46,342 nt of DNA, from IMG/VR virus record IMGVR_UViG_3300010373_000014, positions 1-46,342 of that record; one strand, 5' to 3'. Shown one piece after another: positions 1 to 5,387 of the stretch (position 1 is the stretch's first letter; each line of letters starts with the position of its first letter). This stretch comes from a virus. The position numbers and the translations under genes were made by a program. The notes under the pieces were generated by a model, which had not been told where the DNA came from, did not search any database, and saw nothing but the letters and a program-made list of their open reading frames with translations.

Positions 1-123
1 ACTGGGTCTGCTGATGGATATTCACTATATGCGCCATTCTGTATAAGAAATCCATGAAGATATGGTGCAACATTTCGCCAACAACCATCATTACCAATAT
101 ATGTTGGTAAACCAGGAGTTAAA
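1..123. repeat. Terminal direct repeat, left copy
   Basis: Bases 1-123 are identical to 46220-46342. Because a minus-strand gene reads in frame through the join, this is best explained as the overlap left when a circular or circularly permuted genome was assembled. A true short terminal redundancy of the virion DNA is possible, but its position inside a gene makes that less likely. Confidence 0.95.
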
Positions 124-716
124 TCAGCCCCATTACCAGGTGCATCGAAATCTGAAGCAAGATGAAGATATGATAGAGCGCGCGGAAAAGTTTCTAATCC
201 ATAACGTAGAAATTCTACATATTGACTATTTGGTGTATCTTCTGACGGTTCCCAACCATTTGGCACAATCATCTGGCATATTTGCTGCCATCGATTAGTT
301 CGGAACATCTTATCATATGTATCAATAAGTTGCTGTAATGACCATCCGGCGGGGGATAGAAACATTACTATGATTATATTGTCTAATAGAAGTTCCTCAA
401 GAATAGATGCATATTTATCTGGATCAGTTGACCAATCTGTTACAGGATATTGACCATGATAGCCTGGATCAGATGGTGGACCTAATGCTGCATGTGTACA
501 GTTACCTTGTGCTTTATATGCAGCACGCATCCGAGCGCGCGTTGAAGAATCGAAATCAAAATAATAGTCCATAGCCAAAATATTACTTGGCTGATTTGGT
601 CTTGGACCGTATGGAATATCTAATCGATTAGTCCATAAAGCACCACGAATTTTCCGGCGCGCTTCTATAGAATACCACGGAATAATTCGTGAGTTACTAA
701 ATAGTACAGTACTCAT
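1..716 (-). CDS. Putative hydrolase-like virion or lysis protein (N-terminal part, continues at the right end)
   Basis: ATG at 716, directly after the stop of the upstream gene (717-719). The frame is open to base 1 and continues, via the 123-bp overlap, from 46219 to a TAA at 45970, giving 321 aa in all. The visible protein is rich in aromatic residues and has an alternating strand/helix look: MDYYFDFDSS, a segment near YPVTDWSTDPDKYAS, then a hydrophobic strand DNIIIVMFLSP. This resembles the TIM-barrel glycoside hydrolase-like proteins sometimes found near phage tail or lysis genes, but I see no diagnostic catalytic motif. There is no signal peptide. A cell-wall or capsule-degrading role is inference. 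Confidence 0.6.
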   Translation of the reverse strand, partial: MSTVLFSNSRIIPWYSIEARRKIRGALWTNRLDIPYGPRPNQPSNILAMDYYFDFDSSTRARMRAAYKAQGNCTHAALGPPSDPGYHGQYPVTDWSTDPDKYASILEELLLDNIIIVMFLSPAGWSLQQLIDTYDKMFRTNRWQQICQMIVPNGWEPSEDTPNSQYVEFLRYGLETFPRALSYLHLASDFDAPGNGADLTPGLPTYIGNDGCWRNVAPYLHGFLIQNGAYSEYPSADP

Positions 717-986
717 TTATGAACCAACAAACTTAAATCCATATTCACAATTGTTCGGTGACTTTGTACTATCAGGATTTACGAAAACAAAATCATCAGT
801 CACATGAAATTGCTCATATGGTCCATTAGTGCCACTTCCCCTATGTTGAATAGTACCATCGGGTTGTATGGATAGAACATCAGTGCCCCAATTAACCGGG
901 TTCAATGTAAATGTGCCATCAAATGAACCGATGACATTGCACATTAACCACTGTTTTAGACCATCAATACATACAATAATTTTCAT
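717..986 (-). CDS. Hypothetical small late protein (89 aa)
   Basis: ATG at 986 overlaps the stop of the upstream gene by four bases (ATGA), so it is translationally coupled in the late operon. The 89-aa product starts MKIIVCIDGLKQW and is rich in Gly, Asp, Asn and Thr. It looks like a small beta-rich globular protein and has no membrane segment. I do not recognise the family. Its place directly before the hydrolase-like gene suggests an accessory to that protein or a minor virion component. Confidence 0.7.
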   Translation of the reverse strand: MKIIVCIDGLKQWLMCNVIGSFDGTFTLNPVNWGTDVLSIQPDGTIQHRGSGTNGPYEQFHVTDDFVFVNPDSTKSPNNCEYGFKFVGS

Positions 987-1180
987 CTATTTTCCTCTAT
1001 TTCATCATCATGCATATTAAATCGAGTCTTGAAAGCTGCCCACATTACTTCTACGCGATTCTCAATCTTATTAATCTTTGTTACATTTGAAATATGAAAT
1101 TTATATAAGGTAAACAACATTGCTAATAAAGTTATTACATTACCAAGAGAAATGTCTTTTGTGAATAATGATGTATCCAT
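983..1180 (-). CDS. Small single-span membrane protein, possible lysis accessory
   Basis: ATG at 1180 overlaps the previous stop (TAATG), which favours this start over upstream non-ATG codons. The 65-aa product has a short N-terminus (MDTSLFTKDI), one hydrophobic segment at about residues 12-31 (VITLLAMLFTLYKF) and a charged, helical C-terminal half with coiled-coil character (NKIENRVEV ... DDEIEENR). This layout is seen in phage holin accessory or spanin-like proteins, but no family is recognisable. It lies a few genes upstream of the holin-like and lipoprotein-like genes at 45371-45969, so a role in lysis is plausible inference. Confidence 0.7.
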   Translation of the reverse strand: MDTSLFTKDISLGNVITLLAMLFTLYKFHISNVTKINKIENRVEVMWAAFKTRFNMHDDEIEENR

Positions 1181-1428
1181 TACGCGGTTGGCGAAGCGAG
1201 GATTAAGTTGACGGTTGTAGATGAGGTTAATTTTAACCAACCACCACACGTTTCAAATTGGTTATTTGTGCCGAGCGTTATTGTCGTAGCAGCGTTAATG
1301 GTACTTGTTAAGCTATATGAAAATGTTGGTGCTGTACCATCTGTAAATGCGAGGCATCGCTTCGCTGGCAAAGCAACAATTTGATTTTGTGCTATCTGAT
1401 AAACGATGCCGGTTTGTAATGATAACAT
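1180..1428 (-). CDS. Hypothetical small beta-rich late protein (82 aa)
   Basis: ATG at 1428 forms a TAATG overlap with the upstream gene, and its own stop overlaps the next ATG at 1180. The 82-aa product is rich in Thr, Ser, Ala and Asn with repeated short hydrophobic strands, such as TITLGTNNQFE and STTVNLILAS near the C-terminus. It resembles the small beta-sandwich decoration or fibre-associated proteins common in phage late operons, and the 71-aa neighbour at 1588-1803 has a similar composition. No family is recognised. Confidence 0.7.
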   Translation of the reverse strand: MLSLQTGIVYQIAQNQIVALPAKRCLAFTDGTAPTFSYSLTSTINAATTITLGTNNQFETCGGWLKLTSSTTVNLILASPTA

Positions 1429-1586
1429 TACTTCACCTTTCGCAAACGTGGATTTTTATGCTTTGCGTGCGCGCTTGAGTTTCGCGCAGAGGATGCCAAA
1501 ATGGCACCAGCAGATTTCTTACTAACACCACTTTTTGCTTCAATAGACTTTTGTATGGCAGCGAAGCCAGGATGCATACTTTTCAT
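1428..1586 (-). CDS. Small basic late protein (52 aa)
   Basis: A short frame from ATG 1586 to TAA 1428, joined to the next gene by TAATG. The 52-aa product is strongly basic: MHPGFAAIQKSIEAKSG, then SKKSAGAILASSARNS, then a Lys/Arg/His-rich tail ending KNPRLRKVK. Proteins of this shape (KSG...SKKSAGAILA...ARKAS) are common as unnamed small genes in phage structural blocks. The basic tail suggests nucleic-acid contact or a head-interior role, but no function is known to me. Tight packing between two coupled genes supports it being real. Confidence 0.7.
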   Translation of the reverse strand: MKSMHPGFAAIQKSIEAKSGVSKKSAGAILASSARNSSAHAKHKNPRLRKVK

Positions 1587-1587
1587 A

Positions 1588-1803
1588 TTATGCAACCGTT
1601 AATGCGTAATTACCACTCGTTAATGTTAATGTCAATGAAGTCTTACCAGTAATATCAACAATTGTTGTGGGATTTGTGCCCTGACTAATATTTAGTAATG
1701 CATTATCACAATCAATACTAAACTTTGTCACACCAGTGAATACCTGTGACGTTAATGCACCAGCGGGTCCGATTACACCGGTAACGGTAACTTTTGATGC
1801 CAT
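1588..1803 (-). CDS. Hypothetical small beta-rich late protein (71 aa)
   Basis: ATG at 1803 shares its A with the TAA stop of the small terminase gene. The 71-aa product, MASKVTVTGVIGPAG... through TSLTLTLTSGNYALTVA, is almost entirely Thr/Val/Ser/Leu-rich strand-forming sequence with no charged clusters. This suggests a small beta-barrel or Ig-like fold of the kind used for capsid decoration. It directly follows the terminase gene. No family is recognised, and decoration is only a guess from composition. Confidence 0.7.
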   Translation of the reverse strand: MASKVTVTGVIGPAGALTSQVFTGVTKFSIDCDNALLNISQGTNPTTIVDITGKTSLTLTLTSGNYALTVA

Positions 1804-2360
1804 TATTCATCCACCCTTATCGCTGTGTTATAATCTTCCATTGATTTCATTGAAGGCGCATAAATAACGATCTGCACCTTTTTATCATCGGCCTTATGTT
1901 CGTCAGGAATCATATCACGAACAACAGATGCCATTTCGCGCGCTACAGTTGATTTGTCACGAAGGGAAGCATTACGGAAATCATCAGGGCTGATGGACTC
2001 AAGTGCGGTTAAGGAAAGTCGTGCTGCCTTCCTTACGATACGATCTTTGAAGATGTTGTTCTTTTTATTAAGTTTCTTGTCTGGTGAGTTATAGGTGGAT
2101 GTGGATGTTGCGCCAACGGCATATGCCGATGCAGATGATGGTGATATGTTATATTCGCGCGCTATATCTCTTAACGTACCACCGGAAAGAACTTCTTGTG
2201 CTACTAATGCGCGAATAGGTTCTGGCGTTTCTAATTTCTCTCCCCTACCTTTATCGGGTAATTGTGTGATGATGCCAGAGCGCGCAGGAATATTCTTATT
2301 ATCATCCTTATGAACGATTTCTTTCTCGTAATCTTCTGGTGAAACAATTCCTATTGGCAT
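1803..2360 (-). CDS. terS: Candidate terminase small subunit
   Basis: First gene of the late operon, 185 aa. A helix-turn-helix is visible in the middle (GGTLRDIAREYNISPSSASA, about residues 60-79), followed by a basic helical stretch and an acidic C-terminal region containing IVIYAPSMKS. HTH proteins of this size at the head of a late operon are typically small terminases, which bind the packaging site and load the large subunit. The frame is open farther upstream to a GTG at 2408, but the promoter -10 box at 2399-2404 puts the transcript start downstream of that codon. ATG 2360 is therefore chosen, although its ribosome site is weak. The large subunit lies many genes downstream. Confidence 0.65.
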   Translation of the reverse strand: MPIGIVSPEDYEKEIVHKDDNKNIPARSGIITQLPDKGRGEKLETPEPIRALVAQEVLSGGTLRDIAREYNISPSSASAYAVGATSTSTYNSPDKKLNKKNNIFKDRIVRKAARLSLTALESISPDDFRNASLRDKSTVAREMASVVRDMIPDEHKADDKKVQIVIYAPSMKSMEDYNTAIRVDE

Positions 2361-2398
2361 AATGCGCCGGACACGGAAGTCGGTCTGATGGTCGGTGA

Positions 2399-2427
2399 AT
2401 CTTAGCACATGACGATCCGCTTGTCAA
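2399..2427 (-). promoter_or_regulatory. Late-operon promoter
   Basis: On the minus strand TTGACA (2427-2422), a 17-base spacer and TAAGAT (2404-2399) match the sigma70 consensus closely. It fires leftward into the small terminase and is the only convincing promoter I see for the whole late operon. It also rules out the GTG at 2408 as start codon. Confidence 0.8.
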
Positions 2428-2667
2428 CATCTGTAATTCTTCATTATCATATTTATTAGTATAATAATTTTATAATATTTATTTTTTGTGTGGAAATTTT
2501 TGTGATAAGGAAATGTATAAGCCCACCCGGTTCACCTGTAGTCGGTATCCTTTATAGATGGGCCTACGGACCTATTAGCGCCTTGCGGCTGAACGAGTTA
2601 ACGGTTGAATGACTCCCATTTCATCCGGGCGCCGGCGCGCTCGTCCTAGGTTCTGGCCCGGACGATT

Positions 2668-2796
2668 ATGCTAAGGAACATGAATGTAGTGAACGCCAAA
2701 CAAAAGGGCAATATCGGCGGCGTGTGGGGTGTGATGGGACCCGTTATAGATGGTATAACCCCATCATCATATCATTTACTTTACATTGCAAAGTAA
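2668..2796 (+). CDS. Possible 42-aa peptide in the control spacer (doubtful)
   Basis: ATG CTA AGG AAC ATG opens a frame to TAA at 2794-2796, encoding a Gly/Val-rich peptide (MLRNMNVVNAKQKGN...). An AGGA lies just before the second ATG but too close to be a good ribosome site. No coupling to neighbours and overlap with strong dyads make it doubtful. It is listed only because nothing else explains this stretch. Confidence 0.2.
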   Translation: MLRNMNVVNAKQKGNIGGVWGVMGPVIDGITPSSYHLLYIAK

Positions 2797-3001
2797 TTTG
2801 TAAAATAAATTTCAATTTTGTAATTTACATTTCTGTTATCGGTATGCTTGTAGTCGCTGGCGCGAATGTGGACCGCGCGGATGGCGCGTGCGCGGTACTA
2901 TACTCCACTATAGCATCATGCCTATCATCATCCTTTACGCCAATGACGTTGTGGGTCATATGCCCAATAATAATTTTAGGACTTTTTTAGTTGATAGACG
3001 T

Positions 3002-3028
3002 TTGGTGACATCGAATCCATGGTATGCT
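3002..3028 (+). promoter_or_regulatory. Possible extended -10 promoter for the 3048-3982 operon
   Basis: TATGCT at 3023-3028 is preceded by TGG, an extended -10 (TGn). The best -35 is only TTGGTG (3002-3007) with a short spacer. The string ATGGTATGCTC is shared with the well-supported promoter at 5059-5087. A start near 3035 would leave a short leader carrying GAGGTG before the ATG at 3048. Confidence 0.4.
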
Positions 3029-3047
3029 CGTGTGCGAGGTGACCATT

Positions 3048-3215
3048 ATGCATCTGCGTCTACTGCACATTGATACAACGAGTGATTCGATTGTCGAACC
3101 GGAAGAACCGCGTTACGGAATTGTTCTGCTATCTCCGAAGATTTATGGAGCATTTGTCCTGATGATTTACATGGGAAGTAGGACAATCGAGTTCTCCATT
3201 GGTGAAGGGAACTAG
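3048..3215 (+). CDS. Hypothetical early protein (55 aa)
   Basis: ATG at 3048 is preceded by GAGGTG at good spacing. The 55-aa product begins MHLRLLHIDTTSD and has a hydrophobic strand (AFVLMIYMG) near the middle. It appears to be a small mixed alpha/beta protein, not a clear membrane protein. It is the first gene of a five-gene rightward operon that ends at the terminator at 4002-4041. Its GC-richer codon use, shared by its neighbours up to 4691, differs from the AT-rich remainder of the genome. No family is recognised; early host-takeover or regulatory proteins often look like this. Confidence 0.55.
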   Translation: MHLRLLHIDTTSDSIVEPEEPRYGIVLLSPKIYGAFVLMIYMGSRTIEFSIGEGN

Positions 3216-3219
3216 CGCC

Positions 3220-3453
3220 ATGCGAGTAATCTCACGTCTTTGCCACATCTGCCAGCAATGGCACAATCATCTTACGTGTCCGTATTGCGGTGCGATGCGT
3301 ATCGGTAACAAGCATTACGACCGGCTGACTGGTAGAGAGCTCGTCAGATCGCACGGCCTGCCACGTGTCCTGAGTCAACAGGTAACGATGCAAGCCACAC
3401 ATAACGAGTTGCGCGAGCGCATTGTTCCGTCATTGGTGAGAAGGAGCATGTAA
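3220..3453 (+). CDS. Small zinc-ribbon protein (77 aa)
   Basis: ATG at 3220 follows a GAAGGGA ribosome site; a TTG seven codons upstream in frame is a weaker alternative. The product carries two CxxC pairs near its N-terminus (CHIC and CPYC, about 12 residues apart), the signature of a zinc ribbon, followed by a basic helical C-terminal half ending ELRERIVPSLVRRSM. Such proteins bind nucleic acid or modulate host polymerase, but no family is recognised. Its stop overlaps the next start (TAATG). Confidence 0.65.
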   Translation: MRVISRLCHICQQWHNHLTCPYCGAMRIGNKHYDRLTGRELVRSHGLPRVLSQQVTMQATHNELRERIVPSLVRRSM

Positions 3454-3653
3454 TGGTCTATCAAGTAGCCAGAATCATAAAGCCAGCCGGCGCAAACAAT
3501 CCACAAGTCACGTTAGAACTACAGGATGGTAAGCAACCAAACTTGACCGGGGGAACATCTCCACATTTCTATAAGGAAGCAAAAGCGCGTGAGTTTCTTA
3601 TGGAGTTGGAATTGACCCATGAGCGCGAAACTTACGTCATCGTTAGTTGGTAG
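3453..3653 (+). CDS. Hypothetical early protein (66 aa)
   Basis: ATG at 3453 overlaps the upstream stop by one base, with GAGAAGGAG just ahead as a strong ribosome site. The 66-aa product begins MVYQVARIIKPAGANNP, has a charged centre and ends in a strand ETYVIVSW. No membrane segment, Cys pair or known motif is visible. It is co-transcribed with the zinc-ribbon gene and is presumably an early accessory protein of unknown role. Confidence 0.6.
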   Translation: MVYQVARIIKPAGANNPQVTLELQDGKQPNLTGGTSPHFYKEAKAREFLMELELTHERETYVIVSW

Positions 3654-3661
3654 GTGAAGCA

Positions 3662-3766
3662 ATGACAATCACACATCGCGGCCGTTCCTACGTCGTTCAC
3701 ACGCAACTGGACATTGAAGTCCTTGTAATGGCGCTACAGACCATTACGTTATACGAACTGGAGTAG
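3662..3766 (+). CDS. Very small early protein (34 aa)
   Basis: ATG at 3662 lies eight bases after the previous stop with GGTGAAG ahead. The frame ends at TAG 3764-3766, immediately abutting the next ATG at 3767. The 34-aa product starts MTITHRGRSYVVH and ends MALQTITLYELE. The gene would be missed at usual length cutoffs, but its gap-free fit between two coupled neighbours and the ribosome site support it. Function unknown. Confidence 0.5.
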   Translation: MTITHRGRSYVVHTQLDIEVLVMALQTITLYELE

Positions 3767-3982
3767 ATGACTATGTTAGAAAAACAGATCATCCACGCAT
3801 GTTTCCAAGCGGCAATGGCAGCAGACCAAGCATGGTCTATTGAACTGGAAAGAGTGTTCGGACGCGCAGCCGGTGACGCAAGGTATGATGACCGTGGCGA
3901 ACAAACACCACGACTAAAGGCACTACGTGACGCGAAGCTTGCGACGGACGCAGCGTTGTTAGCGTCTTGGAATCAGGTATAA
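3767..3982 (+). CDS. Hypothetical early helical protein (71 aa)
   Basis: ATG at 3767 directly abuts the previous stop, with GGAG inside the upstream gene. The 71-aa product is predicted to be all helical and Ala-rich (FQAAMAADQAWSIELERVFGRAAGD, then LKALRDAKLATDAALLAS). It is the last gene of the small rightward operon and is followed 20 bases later by a strong terminator. No family is recognised. Confidence 0.6.
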   Translation: MTMLEKQIIHACFQAAMAADQAWSIELERVFGRAAGDARYDDRGEQTPRLKALRDAKLATDAALLASWNQV

Positions 3983-4001
3983 CACGTCCAGAAACACCAA
4001 T

Positions 4002-4041
4002 AGCCACGTATCGCGTTACATTGTGATACGTGGCTGTTTTT
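4002..4041 (+). terminator. Rho-independent terminator of the 3048-3982 operon
   Basis: A perfect 11-bp stem (AGCCACGTATC at 4002-4012 with GATACGTGGCT at 4025-4035) is followed by G and five T. It sits just after the last gene of the rightward operon. Confidence 0.85.
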
Positions 4042-4060
4042 ACGTCTACCAGAAACACTA

Positions 4061-4094
4061 AGAGCCCGGTAGCATCATTAGCCTACCGGGCTCT
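4061..4094 (-). terminator. Terminator hairpin after the leftward small gene
   Basis: A perfect 12-bp GC-rich stem (AGAGCCCGGTAG 4061-4072 with CTACCGGGCTCT 4083-4094) lies about 30 bases past the stop of the 4126-4287 gene. The T run on either strand is weak, so it may act in both directions or need Rho. The ten bases CCAGAAACAC precede both this stem and the one at 4002. Confidence 0.65.
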
Positions 4095-4125
4095 ATTCGT
4101 CACCTATCACATGCGGATAGCGTGA

Positions 4126-4287
4126 TTACGAAACTTTCGGTTCCTCGATTGCGATGCCCTTGTTCGTCATTTCTTCACGCGAGTAACGGAGCAAGTCCTG
4201 ATAATCCTTCGGGCTGGCCTTCGCAAGCGCCATGATTTCCGCAGTCGTCGCCACACCGGAATTACGCAGATACTGCAATGCGGTCAT
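4126..4287 (-). CDS. Small leftward early protein (53 aa)
   Basis: ATG at 4287 has AGGATGG six bases upstream and lies about 20 bases past a near-consensus promoter, which favours it over ATGs at 4311 and 4296. The 53-aa product starts MTALQYLRNSGVATTAE and is helical, with a helix-turn-helix-like run (VATTAEIMALAKASPKDYQD). It might be a small regulator, but the motif is too weak to call. It is antisense to the flanking operons and has its own promoter and terminator, so it is an independent transcription unit. Confidence 0.6.
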   Translation of the reverse strand: MTALQYLRNSGVATTAEIMALAKASPKDYQDLLRYSREEMTNKGIAIEEPKVS

Positions 4288-4306
4288 GTTTACCATCCTA
4301 AAGTAA

Positions 4307-4335
4307 ATCATAGCATGCTAACGATATTTTGTCAA
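4307..4335 (-). promoter_or_regulatory. Strong leftward promoter for the 4126-4287 gene
   Basis: On the minus strand TTGACA (4335-4330), a 17-base spacer and TATGAT (4312-4307) form an almost perfect sigma70 promoter. The -10 box lies inside the inner arm of an inverted repeat, so occupancy of that repeat would block it. Confidence 0.85.
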
Positions 4336-4346
4336 CATGCTATGAT
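4307..4346. promoter_or_regulatory. Operator-like inverted repeat over the promoter
   Basis: Perfect 11-bp arms ATCATAGCATG (4307-4317) and CATGCTATGAT (4336-4346) are separated by 18 bases. One arm covers the -10 box and the other lies just upstream of the -35 box, so the two arms bracket the promoter. This suggests a dimeric repressor site. The protein is unknown. Confidence 0.6.
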
Positions 4347-4355
4347 GCGTATCAA

Positions 4356-4691
4356 CTAACTAATCTTCGACTTAGCAAGTGACTCTGCCTCATCCTGCGA
4401 GAAGCCCATCGCCATAGCACTCTTAACAAACTGCGCTTGCTTGAACGCCGGGGAGGCCTCATAAGCCTTCTTGAGTTCCGCTGTAGCCTTCTGATAAGCT
4501 CCAGCCTTTGCACTACGCTCGGCAGTCTGATTTACCCACTTCAGAATCTCGTTATCCGATGGCCAATCTTCACTACCCTTGGCCTCGGTCAGATTGTCAT
4601 ACACATTGTATTCAAACGTATATGCAATCGGCGGATTCTGAACCTGCCCCTGATACTCTTCTACCTGTCCATTACCAGTCTTTGCGGTCAT
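4356..4691 (-). CDS. Hypothetical leftward early protein (111 aa)
   Basis: ATG at 4691 is preceded by TGGAG on the minus strand and by a promoter at 4761-4733. The 111-aa product has a polar N-terminus, a strand (IAYTFEYNVYDNLTEA), then a long charged helical region (NEILKWVNQTAERSAKAGAYQKATAELKKAYEAS), ending in an acidic helix (FSQDEAESLAKS). The YxVYDNLTEA...NEILKWVN arrangement recalls unnamed early proteins of other phages, but I cannot assign a function. The gene points against the operons on both sides and has a GC-richer codon use than most of the genome. Confidence 0.7.
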   Translation of the reverse strand: MTAKTGNGQVEEYQGQVQNPPIAYTFEYNVYDNLTEAKGSEDWPSDNEILKWVNQTAERSAKAGAYQKATAELKKAYEASPAFKQAQFVKSAMAMGFSQDEAESLAKSKIS

Positions 4692-4732
4692 TTGTAACTC
4701 CAGAAATTGTCAAAGAACGAACTAACAAGTAA

Positions 4733-4761
4733 AGCATAACACCGATGCGACGATCTGTCAA
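4733..4761 (-). promoter_or_regulatory. Leftward promoter for the 4356-4691 gene
   Basis: On the minus strand TTGACA (4761-4756), a 17-base spacer and TATGCT (4738-4733). A start near 4726 gives a leader of about 35 bases with the ribosome site TGGAG. Confidence 0.8.
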
Positions 4762-4763
4762 GT

Positions 4764-4837
4764 AGTGAGTCGGACGAGCTATCCGCGACTATGGGTCAAA
4801 TTCTTGACTTAACATGCGCAGTAGCGCCCGACTCACT
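4764..4837. repeat. 10-bp inverted repeat in the control spacer
   Basis: AGTGAGTCGG (4764-4773) and its complement CCGACTCACT (4828-4837) flank a 54-base interval. One arm lies just upstream of the -35 box of the 4733-4761 promoter, the other at the expected start point of the 4844-4872 promoter. Either paired operators or an RNA stem in the leftward leader would fit. Confidence 0.5.
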
Positions 4838-4843
4838 AAGAAC

Positions 4844-4872
4844 ATTGTAGCACAAGTCGTCTGGCGTGTCAA
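4844..4872 (-). promoter_or_regulatory. Second leftward promoter upstream of the 4356-4691 gene
   Basis: On the minus strand TTGACA (4872-4867), a 17-base spacer and TACAAT (4849-4844). It is in tandem with the promoter at 4733-4761 and would give a leader of about 145 bases containing the AGTGAGTCGG arm. Confidence 0.75.
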
Positions 4873-4968
4873 GTGGGCGTATAGTGCTCGGAACGCGGAC
4901 CATCTCTCCCTCTCTGTACAGGCCCCCGGCCACTCCGAGGCCCGCGACCCATTCCACTAAAGTGGACA

Positions 4969-5029
4969 GCTTGTTGGTTGGTCTTGTTCTTTTCTCTATT
5001 TTTTTTTTAGAACAACTATAACAACAAGC
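4969..5029. other. Long two-part stem with a T10 loop
   Basis: GCTTGTTG (4969-4976) pairs with CAACAAGC (5022-5029), and inside it TTGTTCT (4984-4990) pairs with AGAACAA (5009-5015). The terminal loop contains a run of ten T (4999-5008). It lies between divergent promoters, outside any gene. The T run sits in the loop rather than after the stem, so it is not a normal rho-independent terminator. Confidence 0.5.
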
Positions 5030-5058
5030 CAAAGCATAACTGTCAGCCCTTTGACACC

Positions 5059-5087
5059 TTGACAGGCCCGGAAGGGTATGGTATGCT
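5059..5087 (+). promoter_or_regulatory. Main early rightward promoter
   Basis: TTGACA (5059-5064), a 17-base spacer and TATGCT (5082-5087), also with a TGG extended -10. It points into the 14-kb rightward operon. Another TTGACA lies immediately upstream (5051-5056) and one downstream (5132-5137), neither with a matching -10 box. The initial transcript contains ACAGAGAGGGAGA, which also occurs inverted at 4905-4918. Confidence 0.85.
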
Positions 5088-5159
5088 CTACAGAGAGGGA
5101 GACGTGCTCCGAACTCCCGGCCGTCAACCGATTGACACTTATACAATACGGAAGCCAAA

Positions 5160-5387
5160 ATGGTCAAAAAGTTAACGGTAGAGGAATTTGATATACTTAA
5201 GCACGACTACGACATTAACGATTTTACAGGTGGGTGGGGTGGACCAAGAAAAGACGCAATAATCTACATAGTTGCGGATGAAATTTGGTTCATTAGTTCA
5301 GAAGAGACAGAAGCAATAGAAGCAATGCAAAAGCGTAACGTGACAGAAGCACTACTTTATGATGCAATTAGAAAAGGTCCACAATGA
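5160..5387 (+). CDS. Hypothetical early protein, first gene of the rightward operon (75 aa)
   Basis: ATG at 5160, about 65 bases after the predicted start point of the main early promoter; AATACGGAAG upstream could serve as ribosome site. The 75-aa product is acidic and of mixed fold: MVKKLTVEEFDILKHDYD, a Gly/Trp turn (GGWGGPRKD), a strand IIYIVADEIWFIS and a C-terminal helix. No motif is recognised. Its stop overlaps the next ATG by four bases. First genes after an early promoter often act on host functions, but nothing here shows how. Confidence 0.7.
   Translation: MVKKLTVEEFDILKHDYDINDFTGGWGGPRKDAIIYIVADEIWFISSEETEAIEAMQKRNVTEALLYDAIRKGPQ

Larger units (their letters stand above)
2428..3047. 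other. Non-coding divergent control spacer; candidate packaging or replication region
   Basis: About 620 bases without a convincing gene lie between the leftward late operon and the first rightward gene. It has an AT-rich stretch (about 2436-2510) and a GC-rich, dyad-rich island (about 2520-2760). The island contains the palindrome GCGCCGGCGC (2629-2638) nested in arms TCCGGGC (2624-2630) and GCCCGGA (2656-2662), and a bulged hairpin with GTTATA/TATAAC arms around 2731-2765. A second AT-rich stretch follows (about 2775-2845). Position next to the small terminase and the divergent promoters fits a packaging site, an origin or a structured RNA; the sequence alone cannot decide. Confidence 0.5.

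Noticed and set aside
2361-2408. GTG start for the small terminase gene at 2408
   Set aside because: The -10 box lies at 2399-2404, so the transcript begins downstream of this codon.
2724-2990. Plus-strand frame of 88 codons in the divergent spacer
   Set aside because: Composition is irregular, it overlaps hairpins and AT-rich DNA, and no ribosome site is seen.
5132-5137. TTGACA as an additional rightward promoter
   Set aside because: No -10 box lies 16-18 bases downstream; the spacer would run into the first gene.
4796-5167. Minus-strand open frame of 123 codons in the control spacer
   Set aside because: It crosses three promoters and the T10 stem, has low-complexity Lys/Arg and Cys runs, and shows no ribosome site or coupling; it is most likely a chance frame.
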